A DNA stretch of 64,000 nucleotides from Pelagophyceae sp. CCMP2097. Taxonomy: Eukaryota > Sar > Pelagophyceae. Where the stretch lies: NCBI GenBank assembly GCA_026770575.1, contig MU657176.1:536196-600195 (forward strand), in the 5' to 3' direction. The notes beneath the pieces were generated by a model that saw only the letters and a list, made by a program, of their open reading frames with translations, did not search any database and was not told where the DNA came from. This document shows, piece after piece, positions 33,401 to 45,156 of this stretch (its first letter is position 1; each line of letters starts with the position of its first letter). The translations under genes were made by a program, and so were the position numbers.

Positions 33401-36400
33401 GCGGCTGAGAGACGCTCGCGACACTCGCGCACCCAGGTGGCGGCGAACCGGGGCCACGACTTCAACGTGAGCCTCTTCGAACGCCTCGTCGTCGGCGGCA
33501 CGCGCCACGGCGCGCTCACGGTGCAGCACCGTGAGGCCGCACCGCGCGCGCTCTCGGGATTGAATGTGTTCGGCATCCCCGCCCGGAATTCACCGCCGCA
33601 GGCATGCGGCCGGAGATCTCGGCGCTGATCCGGCCGACGTACCCGCAGCTCCTCGACGGCCGCGGCACGCTTTCGCGGCCGCGCGTCCGCGGCCTAGACC
33701 ACTCCGTTGTCTTTCTGGACCACGACGCGCCCGAGGGCGGCCGCGACGACGGCGACTCTTGCGACGCGGCGGCGTCGGCGACCAAGACGAACGCGCACGA
33801 GGTCCAACTCGTCGTCTCGACGGTCGTCTACCTGCTGCAGCAGGGCTACGAGCTCGCGCAGATCGTCGTGCTCACGCCCTACGTGGGCCAGCTCCACGCG
33901 CTCAACAAGGCCTTCCGCGACCGAGACTACAAGACGTTCGTCGGCCAGCGCGACGCGGCGCTCCTCACCGGCGGTGACGAGGCGGCGGCCGGCGCTGCGG
34001 CGACCGACGGCGACGAGGTCGAAGGCAACAAGGCCGACGGCGACCCGGCGTCGCGCGGCGGCGGGAAGGCCGCGCCGCCGGTGCGCGAGGGGATCCGTTG
34101 CGCGACGATCGACAACTTTCAAGGCGAAGAGGCCGATATCATCGTCGCGTCGCTCGTGCGCTGCAACGCGGCCGGCACCATTGGCTTCCTCCGCGAGCCG
34201 GAGCGCGTCAACGTGCTGCTCTCTCGCGCGCGCATCGGCGAAATCCTCGTCGGCAGCGCGGCGACGCTCCGCGGGGCCACGAGCCGCGAGGGCCGCGCGC
34301 TGTGGACGCGCGTCCTCGACGACTTCGAGTGCCGCGGCGCAGTCGTCCGCGGCCTCCCGGCGCGGTGTGAAAAGCACGGCGCCACGCCGGCGGTGCCGCT
34401 CGACTCGACGGCCGCGTTCGCGACCGAGTGCCCGCAGGGCGGCTGCGCCGCGCCGTGCGGCGACGTGCTGCCCTGCGGCCATGCATGCCCGCTCCCGTGC
34501 CACGCGTTCGACCACGCACACGTCCAATGCACCGCCGTCGTCGCTGATTACTGCGCTCGCGGCCACCGCGCCGAGCGGCCCTGCGGCACTCGCGCGCCCG
34601 CAACGTGCGCCACGTGCGACGCCGTCGCGCGCGTCGAGCGCGCCGAGCGAGAGGTGATCGACGACCTACGAGCACGCGCGGCAGATGTCCGGACCGTCGC
34701 CGATGCGCGGCGCCGCAGCATCGAACACAAGGTCCGTCGTCCGTGCTCCGCCCCCCGTCGTCCCTCCCTGACACGCCCTGTGCGCTAGATCGCCGTCATC
34801 GGCGAGAAGAGGGCGCACCTCGTCGACGCGCGCGACGCGGCCGCGAGCGAATCGCGCCTCGCAATCCAGCTCGAGCAGGTGCGCCGCCCTCGACGGGAAT
34901 CCGACGCCGCCCTCGGCGGGGATCCGAGGCCCGCCCCAAATGTGCGCGCAGGAGCGCCGCAAGCTCGAACGCGCGTGCCTGCACGGCGCGACGACGGCCG
35001 TGCTCGAGCGCGCCGACGAGCGGCGCAGCGCCGACGTTGCGAAGGCGGCGGACGAGGCTGCCACGTCCACGCAGGTCGACGCTTACTTTGAATCGATGAG
35101 CAAGCTCGACGATGTTGAATCTCTACGCGCCGCGCTGACGGAACTCGACCTCGAGACGCAGCGCGAGCAGCTGGGCGTCGCGTTTGAGATCAGCGCCGCG
35201 AAGCAGCGAGGCGACGACGCCGAGCGCGCTGTCCACGACGGCCCAACCGCGGCGGCGTCGCCCGGCGAGCGCCGGGACTACGTGGCGCTGCGCACGACGG
35301 TCGCCTCGTCGGACGACAACCTCCGGGACGCGCTCCGGACGCTGGGACCGCAGGATCGCACGCGCGCGGCGTTCTTTGCGGCTCCAAGGGGAGACCGGCG
35401 CGTCTCGGTGACCCTTTGATGCACGTAGGCCTCACGGCGGCGTTGGCGTTGGCGGTCGGCGACGGCGCGCTTGCGGACCGCGTCGCGCGGCTCGCGCTGC
35501 AGGATCCGGCACCCTGCAGCGCCGACTCGTGGCCGCCTGCCCTGCAGCGCGGCGGTGCGCTGCTCGTCGACCGACGCTGGCTCGACGCGTACGGCGCGTT
35601 CACCGCGGTGGTCAACGAGGCCGCCGAGGGGGTGGTGGCCGAGGCGGCGGTGACCGAGATCGAGGCCGCGGCGGCGGGCGACGATGCTTGCAGTTGCAGC
35701 CTCGCCGAGGACGCGGGAGCTTTGGCGGCGCTCTGCAAGCACCAGCTCGGCATCGACGACGCGTTCCAGGCGCTCTCAAAGAGCCCGGGCGGCGGTGCGG
35801 GGGGCGCGCCGCTCCGCGACCTCGTGGACGCCTTCGCCGCGGCACTCGCCGGCGACGCGCGTCGGTCGTACGGCCTGGCGCTCGCGTGCGCCGCCGATGG
35901 CTCCGCGGCGCTGGCAGGGCTGTCGCTCGACTGCGTCCGCGCGGCGGAGCGAAGCATGGACGACGCGAGCTTGGCGCAGCTGAGCCCCGCGGAGCATGCC
36001 GCGAAGCGCGCCGCCAAGCTGCGCGCCGACGCGGGCGCCAGCGCCGTGCTTGGCGACCTGCTCGGGCTCACGGGGCTCTGGCGCGTGAAGCGCGACTTTG
36101 TGGACCTGCGGCAGCGCGTCCGCCTCGACGCGGAGCGCGCCTCCGTGTCGGCGGCGCGCAGCACCGCGGGGCCGCGGCCCGCCGCGCCGATGCACAGCGC
36201 CATCTTCACGGGCAACCCGGGCACGGGCAAGACGACGGTCGCGCGGCTCTACGGCGAACTCCTCGCAGAGGTCGGCGCGCTACCCGGCGGCGGCTTTGAG
36301 GAGACGTCGGGCGCCAAGCTGCTGGCCGACGGCGTCGCCGGCCTGCGCAACCTCCTCGGCAACCTCGTCGACGACGGCTCCGAGCCGCTGACGCCGGGGG

Positions 36401-39400
36401 AGCGGGTCAAGGTCTTCGGCGCCGTCGGCAAGAAGAAGCAAGAGCTTTTCAGCGGCACCGTCGTGGGCTTCGACGCCCGGGCCGGCACCTACGACGTTGC
36501 GCCAGACCCAGACGGCTCGGAGGTGCAACACCTGCCCCGCGCCGAGCTGCGGTCGCTGGACCGGGGTGGGACGCTCTTTATCGACGAGGCGTACCAGCTC
36601 GACTCCAATGGCACGGGCCGGCAGGTCCTCGACTTGCTGCTGACGGAGATGGAGGAGCGGCGCGGCGAGCTCGCCGTCGTGTTTGCGGGGTACTCCAAGC
36701 AGATGGACGCGCTCCTTGAACACAACGAGGGCCTGAAGAGCCGCTTTCGCAAGCGGTTCCACTTCGACGATTTTGAAGACGACGAGCTGGCGCACGTGCT
36801 CCGCACGCAGCTCGAGGAGAGCGGCCTGCGCTGCGACGACGACAAGTGGGTGCGCATCGCGGCGCGCAGACTCGGGCGGCTGCGCGGCACGGCGGGCTTT
36901 GGAAACGCGCGCGAGGTGCGCAACGTCGTCGAGACGGCGCGCGAGCGGCAGGCCGCGCGCCTCGTCACGGGCGGCGGGTCCATCGAGAACCTCGCCTTTG
37001 ACGATGTCCTCCGACGCGACGACGTCCTCGGGCCGCGCGCGCTCACCGCCGACTCCACGGCGCTGCGCGACCTCGCCGGCCTCGACGGCCTTGCGAGCGT
37101 CAAGAAGAGCGTCGCGCAGCTCCTCGCGACCGTCGAGACGAACATCGAGCGCGAGGACCAAGAGGTCGAGCTGCAGCACGTCTCGTTCAACAGATGCTTC
37201 GTGGGAAATCCGGGCACGGGCAAGACGACGGTGGCGCGCATCTACGGACAGATCCTCCGTGACCTCGGCCTGCTCTCCAAGGGTGAAGTCGTCGTCAAGA
37301 GCCCGAGCGACTTTATCGGCGGCGCCCTCGGGCAGTCCGAGTCAAAGACGGCGGCGATCCTCGAAGCCTCCGTCGGCTGCGTCCTCGTGATCGACGAGGC
37401 GTGAGTGCCGCACCGTCCATCGCCACGAGGCGTGCTCTCGCACCGTCCATTTCCGCGAGGCGTGCTCTCAACAGCCGAGCAGGTACGGCCTCGACCCGTC
37501 GCCCGGCGGCGACGGCGGCGCGTCGTCCCGGTGCCCGTACCGTGCGGCGGTAATCGACACGCTCGTGGCCAAGGTGCAGGGCGTGCCCGGCGAGGACAGG
37601 TGCGTCCTCCTCCTAGGCTACGAGCAGCAACTGCGCGGCCTCGTCTCCGGGCCTGGCGCCAACCCGGGCCTGCAGCGGCGGTTCCAGATGGACCACGCCT
37701 TTCGCTTCGAGGACCACGACGACGACGCTTTGTTCCGCATCCTCGGGCGCAAGGCCGCCGCCGCGGGCCGCGAGATCGACTTTGACACGCGGCGCGGCGT
37801 CGTCAAGCTGCTGGCGAAGCAGCGTTTAAAGCCGCACTTTGGCAACGCCGGCGCCGTCGACAACGCGCTGGCGGCGGCGGTCCTCGCGTCCGAGGAGCGC
37901 ATGCGACCACTGCCGCCGGCGCAGCGCGCCGCCGCAAACGATCTTCGCCTGAGCGACTTCCGCCCCGAGCGACTTCCGCCCCGACGCGCCCGTGACTTCC
38001 GCCCCGACGCGCCCGTCGACGCGCGGCCCCTCGAGGAATTGGCCACCGACGGCCTCGTCGGCCTCGGCTCGTTCCGCGACGTCGTCCGCGGCATGGCGGC
38101 GACGGTGGAGCGCGCGAAACTCGACGGCCGCGACGCGCGCGACGACTTGGAGCTCACGTTTGCCTTCGTGGGCGCGCCGGGCACGGGGAAGACGACGGTG
38201 GCGCGGCGCATGGGCCTGGTGCTGGAGCACCTCGGCGTCCTCGCGGACTCGAATGTCATCGAAACGTCGGTTACGGACCTCGTCGGCCAGTACGTCGGCC
38301 AGACTGGGCCAAAGGCGCGCGCCGTCTTTGAGGCCGCAAAGGGCCAGGTCCTCTTCATCGACGAGGCGTACCGCCTGGGCGACGCGTCGCCGTACGCAAA
38401 GGAGGCCATCGACGAGGTCGTCACCATGCTCACCGAGGAAGCGTTCAAGGGCAAAATGGTCGTCATCTTCGCCGGGTACGAGGCGGAGATGGAGGCCATG
38501 CTTGAAGTTAACAGCGGCCTCAAGTCGCGCGTGACGCAGAAGATTGTATTCCCGAACCTCGACGCCCAAGCCGTTTCCAACATCGCGCGGAGCCAGCTCG
38601 AGGCAAAGGGCCGCGTCTTGGCCTTCGACCAGGCGGCCCTCGAAGCCATGGCAGAGGACCTCGTCGCCACACCGGACTTTGCCAACGCGCGCGACGCGGA
38701 GACGTGGGTCAAGCGCATCATCGCCGAGGGCGCAAAGGCCGGCGGCAAGGACATCTCAGAGGCCACGGCGCGCAACGCCCTCGACTCGCTCCTCCAGTCG
38801 AAGGCGGGCGCCGCGCCGCGCGGAAGAGGCGCCGCTCCGGGCGCGTGGACTGCCGCGGGCGCGACTGCGCAGTCTTCCCACGCGGCGCGGCCGCACGTCA
38901 CGAGGGACGCGGCGCCGCACGTCGCGAGGGACGCGGCGCCGTGCGTCGAGCGCGAGGCGCGCGACTTCACAGGAAACTTGAAAGGTGCAACGTCGGTCGA
39001 GGCCGCGGTCGCTCCGGCCGACGACGACTTGAGCGCGAGCCTGCAAGCGGCCTGCGTCGCCTGCGGCTACGACGCGTCGCCCGAGACGCGCGCGCAGCTC
39101 GCCGCCGTCCTCGCCGAGTTCGCAGACGGAGGCGGCCTCGCGGACGACATCATGGCGCACGTCTCGCGAGGGGCGGGCGAAACCGCGGGGCTCGAGGCGG
39201 CGCTCCGCGCGCAAGTCCCCGCGGTGCTGGAGTCCATCAGGAAGAAGATGCAGTACGACAAGCAACTCCAAGCACAGCTTGAGCAAATGGACGAGGTACA
39301 ATAGAGGCAGCGTCGTATTTCCTTGACGAAGCCTGCCTTTGGGCCCCTGCCTTGGGACCCCTGTGACAGATCAGATCATCGGCCGTCGCAGGCGGAGAAA

Positions 39401-39565
39401 CAAGCTGCAATCGCGCACGAGCTCGCCACGCAGACGCGGCTCATGGGCACGGGCATGTGCCCCGCCGGCTTTTCGTGGTTCCGCCAAGGGAGCGGCTGGC
39501 GCTGCGGCGGCGGCTCGCACTACGTCAGCGCCAACGACCCGAGCCTGAATGACCCTGCACGATGA
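30450..39565 (+). CDS. ZNFX1-like SF1 helicase fused to three CbbX/SpoVK-type AAA+ ATPase modules
   Basis: Twelve phase-consistent exons (30450-30847, 30939-31045, 31130-31484, 31578-33159, 33257-33376, 33437-33530, 33602-34731, 34789-34878, 34952-35363, 35429-37400, 37483-39295, 39392-39565) give 2,748 residues. Helicase: GPPGTGKT (about residue 510), VIVEEAGEVLEAH (about 808), LVMIGDHKQLRP, QHRMRPEISALIR, NFQGEEADIIVASLVR, VNVLLSRAR. An NFX1-type zinc finger follows (about 1140-1230; CEKHG, GGCAAPCG, CGHACPLPCH). Then three AAA+ modules: GNPGTGKTTVARLYG/LFIDEAYQL (about 1692), GNPGTGKTTVARIYG/LVIDEAYGL (about 2021) and GAPGTGKTTVARRMG/LFIDEAYRL (about 2318). A final exon carries CPAGFSWFRQGSGWRCGG. 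Intron 35364-35428 uses a GC donor. Joining across 39302 skips a stop and adds the Cys-rich tail. ZNFX1 relatives act in RNA surveillance. Confidence 0.87.
37411..37470 (+). repeat. 30-bp tandem duplication inside an intron
   Basis: Units 37411-37440 and 37441-37470 share CACCGTCCAT and CGAGGCGTGCTCTC, with a few differences in the middle. They make up most of the intron between the Walker B Asp-Glu-Ala codons and the next exon of the helicase-AAA+ gene. Confidence 0.7.
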
Positions 39566-39980
39566 TCAGGATACTTAAGTGGATCCGTCACATAGGACCC
39601 CACAGACACAGCGTGTGAAGGACTCCGCAGACGCTGCGTGTGCAGCCCCTTGCCTGGACCCTCGGCAAGCTGCAACACGGTCCCATATGAAGAGTCCCGA
39701 CGACGTCGTATCAGAGCGTGTGGGTGAGGGCTAGATCCGACCATGTAGAGTCGGATCCTCCGCGGCGACTCGGGCCTTGCTGCGTGACGCTGCCCGTGTC
39801 AAGATCGCGAGGTCCCTTCTTACGATTTCGCTGGCATTGCTGCGGACCTTTTTAGGTCCGGTCCGTTCAAACGGATTTGCCACACATTTTTCTCCGGCAA
39901 AGGCTCGGATCGGACCTTGCCGGCGGTGGGCGGTCCTCGCGGTTCTCCGGCGGACACCGGACGCCCTATTCGAGGGCGGG
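39566..39980. other. Intergenic gap with inverted repeats
   Basis: No gene is seen. A perfect 8-bp stem GATCCGAC/GTCGGATC with an 8-base loop lies at 39734-39757. GACC...GGTC-type stems occur at about 39846-39865. A partly repeated CAGACRCWGCGTGTG motif lies at about 39603-39635. It could include the 3' end signal of the helicase-AAA+ gene and the promoter of the CARMIL-like gene. Confidence 0.4.
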
Positions 39981-42900
39981 ATGGCGGACGCGGACGTGTC
40001 GGTCTCCGGCGGCAGCGAGGGCCTGCGGACGTCTGTGGAGCTGGCGGGCAGCGCCGGCGGCCGGCGCGACCCCAACCTGCCGCGGACCTGGTACCGCGAC
40101 CTGCAGTTCGCGCGCGCGCTCCTCGGCGGCGTCACGCCGCTCGGCGTGCTCTGGGTCCAGGAGCTAAAAGGCGGCGCGCGCGACGTGGCCAAGCCGTCGT
40201 ACCGCTTGGTCGTCATTTCCGACTTTCGAGTCTTCGTGACCAACGGCAAGGCGCGACCCCGCGCCCCCGCGCGCCAAACCGAAACGCAAAAGCCGGCAAA
40301 ATGGCCAAAAAGGGGCCCGCACTCGGGCGTGCGCGGCGCCGAAAAGGAGCCCCGCGTAGTACGCGGCGCGCGCTGTGAGGTCCTATCCGAGCCGTCGCGT
40401 TTGCCAGGTCGGCATCGTCTCGGGCATCGCGCAGAACGCGCACCTCTTCGACCTCGAGCGCATCTGCGTCAAGGATGGCGACCGGTGCGGCGGCTGTTTG
40501 GGGCGCAGGCGCGGATGTGTTATGATTCGAGGAAATTCATCCCAGAATGTTCTTCGGCCGTCGGCCCTACACCGCCGCAGACGGGGGCGTGCTCTTTTCC
40601 CCTCGGCGGTGGCCCGACGCGCCGTGTGTAGGATTGAGCTGCACTTTAAGAAACTGTCTGTGATCCTCGACGACACAGTCGGGCCCCAAATCGTCTCCAC
40701 GATCTGGACGGCGCTGTCGGCGCTGAGCTACGAGGTGCCGGCGGCGCGGCTGCCGCAGCTCGACGCCGGCGCCCAGAACCTCATCGACGCCGCCGACGCG
40801 CTGCGGGCCTCGCACGAGACGCTTCCCGTGGAGGGCTTCGTGACCACGTATAGAGCCGCCTGCGACTACTTCGGTGCGTAAACGTGGGAGGCGCGAGGGC
40901 GCGCCAGGGGCGCGACGGACGCGGAAGGAGCCCGCACCGGACGGCCTCGCGCGACGGACGCCGCCTCGCAGGCGTCAAGCCGCGGTCGTGCGTCGAGTCG
41001 TACCTCTTCCAAAATCTCGCAGCCAAAAAGCCCGAGGAGGTGAGTGCTTGCTCGTCCGCCGCGCGAGCCCGAGGCTTAAAACACGGCGCGTTTAGCGCGG
41101 CTCGCGCGAGTTCAACTTGGGTGTGGCGTGCCGCGACCAGACGGCGGACAAGCAGCGCTTCACCTGCGAGGACCTGCCCGCCATCGTGCGTTGCTTACGG
41201 TGGTGGGGCCACGTCGACGCTACAAACGCAGGCGCGCGCTTTGGCGGTGACTTCGCACTTTGATGCGGTCGTGCTCGACGGCCGGTCGCGCGGGGTCGCG
41301 CCGGGTGCGGCGACGGCGGCGCAGCTCACGGGCGAGGCGTCGCGCGCGCTCGTCTGCGCCCTCGAGGCGTCGAACGTGGCGACGGTGCGCCTCGTCGGCG
41401 TCGGTTTGACGGCGGCGCGCCTCGAGCGGCCAGAGGCGAAAGGTTGCTGGCCGTCGCTCACGGAGCTCGACGTTTCGGAAAACGCGCTGGGGTCGCGCGG
41501 CCTGCGCAGCCTCGCCTCGCAAAGCGCCGAGTCGGCGCCGCGGCTGCGCAAGCTCGAGTGCCGCGGCTGCGGCGTGATGCGGCCCCTGGGCTTGGGCCTG
41601 GCCACGCGGTGGCGGCGCACCCTCGTCCACCTCGACTGCTCGCGCTGCGACCTCGGCTCAAAGGGAACCGAGGCTTTGGCGGAGTGGCTGGCCGGGGCCG
41701 TGGCGCTGGAGACGCTGCTGGCCTGCAGCTGCCAGCTGCACATCCTCACGGTCCTCGGCGCGGCAAGCAACTCGGCGGCGCTGAAATCATCGCTCAAGGT
41801 CGTCGACCTCTCGCAGAACCGCTTCGCAGACGACCACACCGGCTGCGAGCCCTGCCGCAACGCGGCGGCGCAGTGCGCGGGGCTGGAGAGGCTGGCTCTG
41901 GCGAGGTGCGAGCTGCCGCTCGTCGCCGTCGACGCTCTGTTGGAGGGCCTCGAGCAGCGCGCGGCGAAGCGGACTTCGGAGCTCGCCAAACCGGCGGGCC
42001 AGACCGTGGCGCTGTTGTCGCTGTACATGGCAGACAACGCGATGACGGCAAAGTTTGGAGAAGTCTTCTTCAAGCGCTTCGTGGCCCGCGGCGTCGCGAG
42101 CCCGCCGCTGCAGCTCCTTAACTTGGACCGGTCGCACATGGGCACGCTCGCCCTCCGCGACCTCTTCACTGCGTTGGCGCAGTCCGAGGCGCCGCACCTC
42201 GTGCATCTGAGCGTCTGCTGCGCCGCGTCAAAGGGCGGCATGTTCGCCAACAAGCGCAAGCACGAGGAGATGGCGCGCGCTCTGGCCGACGTCGTGCTGC
42301 GCTGCCGCGCGCTGGAGCGCCTCTTCCTCGCCGGCGGCGACGGGTCGGTCATGAAGGGCGACTTGCTGCCGGCGCTGGCGGCCCTGTCGCTGAACAAGAC
42401 GCTGCGCGTCCTCGACATTTCCAACAACTTGTGCGGCGACGACGCTTTGCAGGCCCTGGCCGGGTCGCTGTCCACGAACCAGGCGCTGCAGCGCCTGACG
42501 TTCGACGGCAACGGCGCGTCCGCGACTGCGATAACGGCAATCGCCCAGGCGCTCGACAAGAACACGACGCTCTACGACCTGCGCCCGCCGGAGCGCGACG
42601 CGTCGCTGGCGCAGGTGGCGGGCGACGCCGCAGCGGACGCCGCGGTGAGGAAAGCCATGGCCGCCATGCGAGAATTCGTCAAGCGCAACGTCAAGATCGC
42701 CCAGCTCGAGCGCAAGAAGCACCCGCCGTCCCCAAAGGCGGCGACGACGCGCTACGCCGTGCCGGGCATCTTCGCCGCCGACGGCGGCGGCGCGCCGTCG
42801 ACGTCGTTTGCTGCCGAGACGCCCGCGGCCGCCGCGGCCGCCGCCGGCGACGAGGTGCCGGGGGCGTGGGCCGTCGCGGCAGCAGCGGCCGCGGCGTTTG

Positions 42901-44759
42901 AGGCGCCTTTGCCATCCATGGTTGATGACGACGAAGACGTCTTTGTGGACGCCCTAGAGTCGCACGACGTCCCCACCGAGCAGCTGCGCCCCTCTGCTTC
43001 GCCGGCGGAGCTTTCGGCCGAGGACCGCGCGGCGCGGGCCAAGGAGGTGCGGCACCGCCTGAAGATCTTCGAGGAGATTTTCGAAAGCGAAGCCAACTAC
43101 GTCCGCGACTTGGGCGTGATTTGCCACGTCTTCATGGCGCCCATCGAGAAGCACGACATCATGTCGCGCGAGGAGCTGGACCGCATTTTCAGCAACGTGC
43201 GCGAGCTTCGCCAAATCCACTGCGAGCTCCTCAGCAAGCTCAGGCAGGCGGAGCGGCGCAGGAAGGACTTGCTGCTCGGCGGCAAGGTCGAAAAGGCGGC
43301 GCAGCAGATGGCCGCCGAGTACGCGGCCATCTTCGCCACGATGGTGCCCTTCCTGAGAGCCTACGCCTCGTACTGCGTCACGTACCCTTCGGCGATCGAG
43401 CTCGTGCGCACGCTGGCGGATTCGCGGCCAAAGCTGCAAAAGTTTCTGGAATTGGTGAAGCACGTGCCCCAATGCCGCGGCCTCGACTTGGCCAGCTTTC
43501 TGATCAAGCCGCCGCAGAGGCTGTGCAAGTATCCCTTGTTCTTCAACGACCTTTTGAAATCGCTCAACCCAGAGGACTCCAAGGACTCGGTCGACGTCAT
43601 CCGCGCGACGCTGCTGGCGGTGCAGGGCGTGGCGAACAACGTCAACGCGTCGATGGCGCAGCAGGGCAGCATCGAGCGCGTTTACAGTGTTTTCAAGGAC
43701 CAGCTCGACTCGCACGAGTCCGTCTCGGACCTCGTCTCGCCCTCGCGGCGCTTCCTGCTCGAGGGCGCCGTGGAGTGCGCCTCGTCGGACAAGCCGCCGA
43801 AGCGGCACCACTTCTTCTTACTCAATGACCTTTTGCTCCTGGCCACGCCCAAGCGCAGCATCGTCACCGGCGCCGAGCTCTCCGGCAAGTTCAAGGTCAA
43901 GCATCGCTTCGCGCTCGTCGACCTCAGCATCCTCGACGCCCCGGCGCCCATCTCGCTGAACGCCAACGACTACAACTTTCTCGCGCGCTTCGAGGACCAC
44001 CGCCAGGTGCCCGGCTTCGTCGCGCACGGCCACACGGCGCCGCGAACCATGTCTGTGCACTGGCCCGCCGGCGCCGAGCCGCCGCGCGCCGACTTTTTGA
44101 TGTGGTGCGACAACGGACCTTCCTGCGAGCGCCTGCGCGGCGCGCTGCAGCAGGCCGTATACGACGTCAAGATGCTGCAACAAGGCCTCGTCAACCGCCG
44201 CCGCACGACGACGCCGCCCGCGACGGCGGCGGCGGCGGCCACCGGCTTCCCCGCGCGGCCCACGAGCATCGGCGGCGCCTCGACGCAGTCCCTCGACAGC
44301 TCCGAGGACGCAGAAGGGCCAAAGGGCGACCTCGAGGCCGCCGACTCGGACGAAGACGGTGCCGTGGCCATGGACCTCGCCGACGACGACGATGACCTGC
44401 TGCCTCCGCCGCCCCCCGCCGCGGTGAACGGCGCGTCGCCGAAAATGCAGTCGTGGTTCTCCACCGCAAACCCGACGCCCGCGCTCAAGGACCACGTCGT
44501 GCCCGGCCGCATCGACCCGGCGACAAGACCATCGGCGCAGCCGGCGCCGCCGCGGGCGACGAACGCGAAGCCGACGCGCACGCCGCCTCCGCCGCCCGCA
44601 GCGCCGGCGCCGCCGCTCAAACGGCCGCCGTCGCCCGCCGTGGCCAAGGCCAAGCCGCCGCCGCCGCCCAGGGCGTCTCCCAGCGCGGCGGCGGCGGCCC
44701 CGGCGGCGGCGCGGGAGGAGAAGGAGGCGCCGCGGCACACGCGCTCTGTGGAGATGTGA
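39981..44759 (+). CDS. CARMIL-like PH + leucine-rich repeat protein fused to RhoGEF (DH-PH)
   Basis: Six exons (39981-40250, 40408-40484, 40632-40873, 40972-41039, 41096-41185, 41232-44759) give 1,424 residues with all phases consistent. The N-terminus is a CARMIL-type PH fold (YRLVVISD, then AQNAHLFDLERICV). An LRR array follows (about 250-690; LTELDVSENALGSRGL, LVHLDCSRCDLGSKG, LRVLDISNNLCGDDAL). It ends exactly like CARMIL: QALDKNTTLYDLRPPERDAS. A DH domain starts at about 858 (EEIFESEANYVRDLGVI; FLIKPPQRLCKYPLFFNDLL) and a second PH spans about 1075-1220 (RFLLEGAVECAS, FFLLNDLLLLA). The tail is acidic, then proline-rich. CARMIL regulates actin capping protein; DH-PH activates Rho GTPases. 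No clear capping-protein-interaction motif was seen. The first intron has a GC donor (40251) or an alternative GT donor (40236); both keep frame. Confidence 0.88.
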
Positions 44760-45156
44760 CGCAGCCTGGACAACCGTTTGCCCCGCGTTGTAAGTGCACC
44801 AAGCGCGGCCCCGCGGCGGCCGACGCCGCTGTCCCTGTGTGCAGCACACGAGATCGACACGACTCCGTCGCGGCCCGGCCGCCGAAGAGGCGCCTGCGAA
44901 CGAGGTCACCGTGACGGAGGTCCGAGTCATTTCAAGCTAAACAATTTTATATTTGAGCACGGGGCCGCCCGGCGGCGGTCGTACGACAGCTTGCGGCCGT
45001 CCGCCTGCAGAGCCTCTCGGGACGGCGAGTAATCCTATAGACTTTAAGAAAGCGGCTTCTTTTGGCGACTTTACAAACCGTCCGAGTCCGAGTCGGACTC
45101 GCCACCCCGTGTTCTTGACAGTCGCTTGTCCAAGCGGCCGGCATCCCGCTCTTCGA
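44760..45156. other. Intergenic gap
   Basis: A small AT-rich patch (TTCAAGCTAAACAATTTTAT, about 44929) may be 3' UTR of the upstream gene. A near-palindromic GTCCGAGTCCGAGTCGGACT lies at about 45085. There is no supported gene; an in-frame extension upstream of 45157 lacks protein-like character. Confidence 0.4.

Noticed and set aside
35364..35428. Treating the helicase and the AAA+ modules as two separate genes
   Set aside because: A GC-AG intron joins them in phase (GPQDRTR/LTAALALAVGD), and there is no promoter-sized gap. Kept as one gene pending transcript data.
39734..39757. Hairpin considered as a tRNA or small RNA gene
   Set aside because: A single 8-bp stem with an 8-base loop; no cloverleaf, no A/B boxes, no recognised small RNA family.
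44953..45156. N-terminal extension of the imine-reductase-like protein
   Set aside because: The in-frame extension is serine/proline/arginine-rich and precedes a Rossmann strand that normally starts within a few residues of Met; ATG 45157 preferred.
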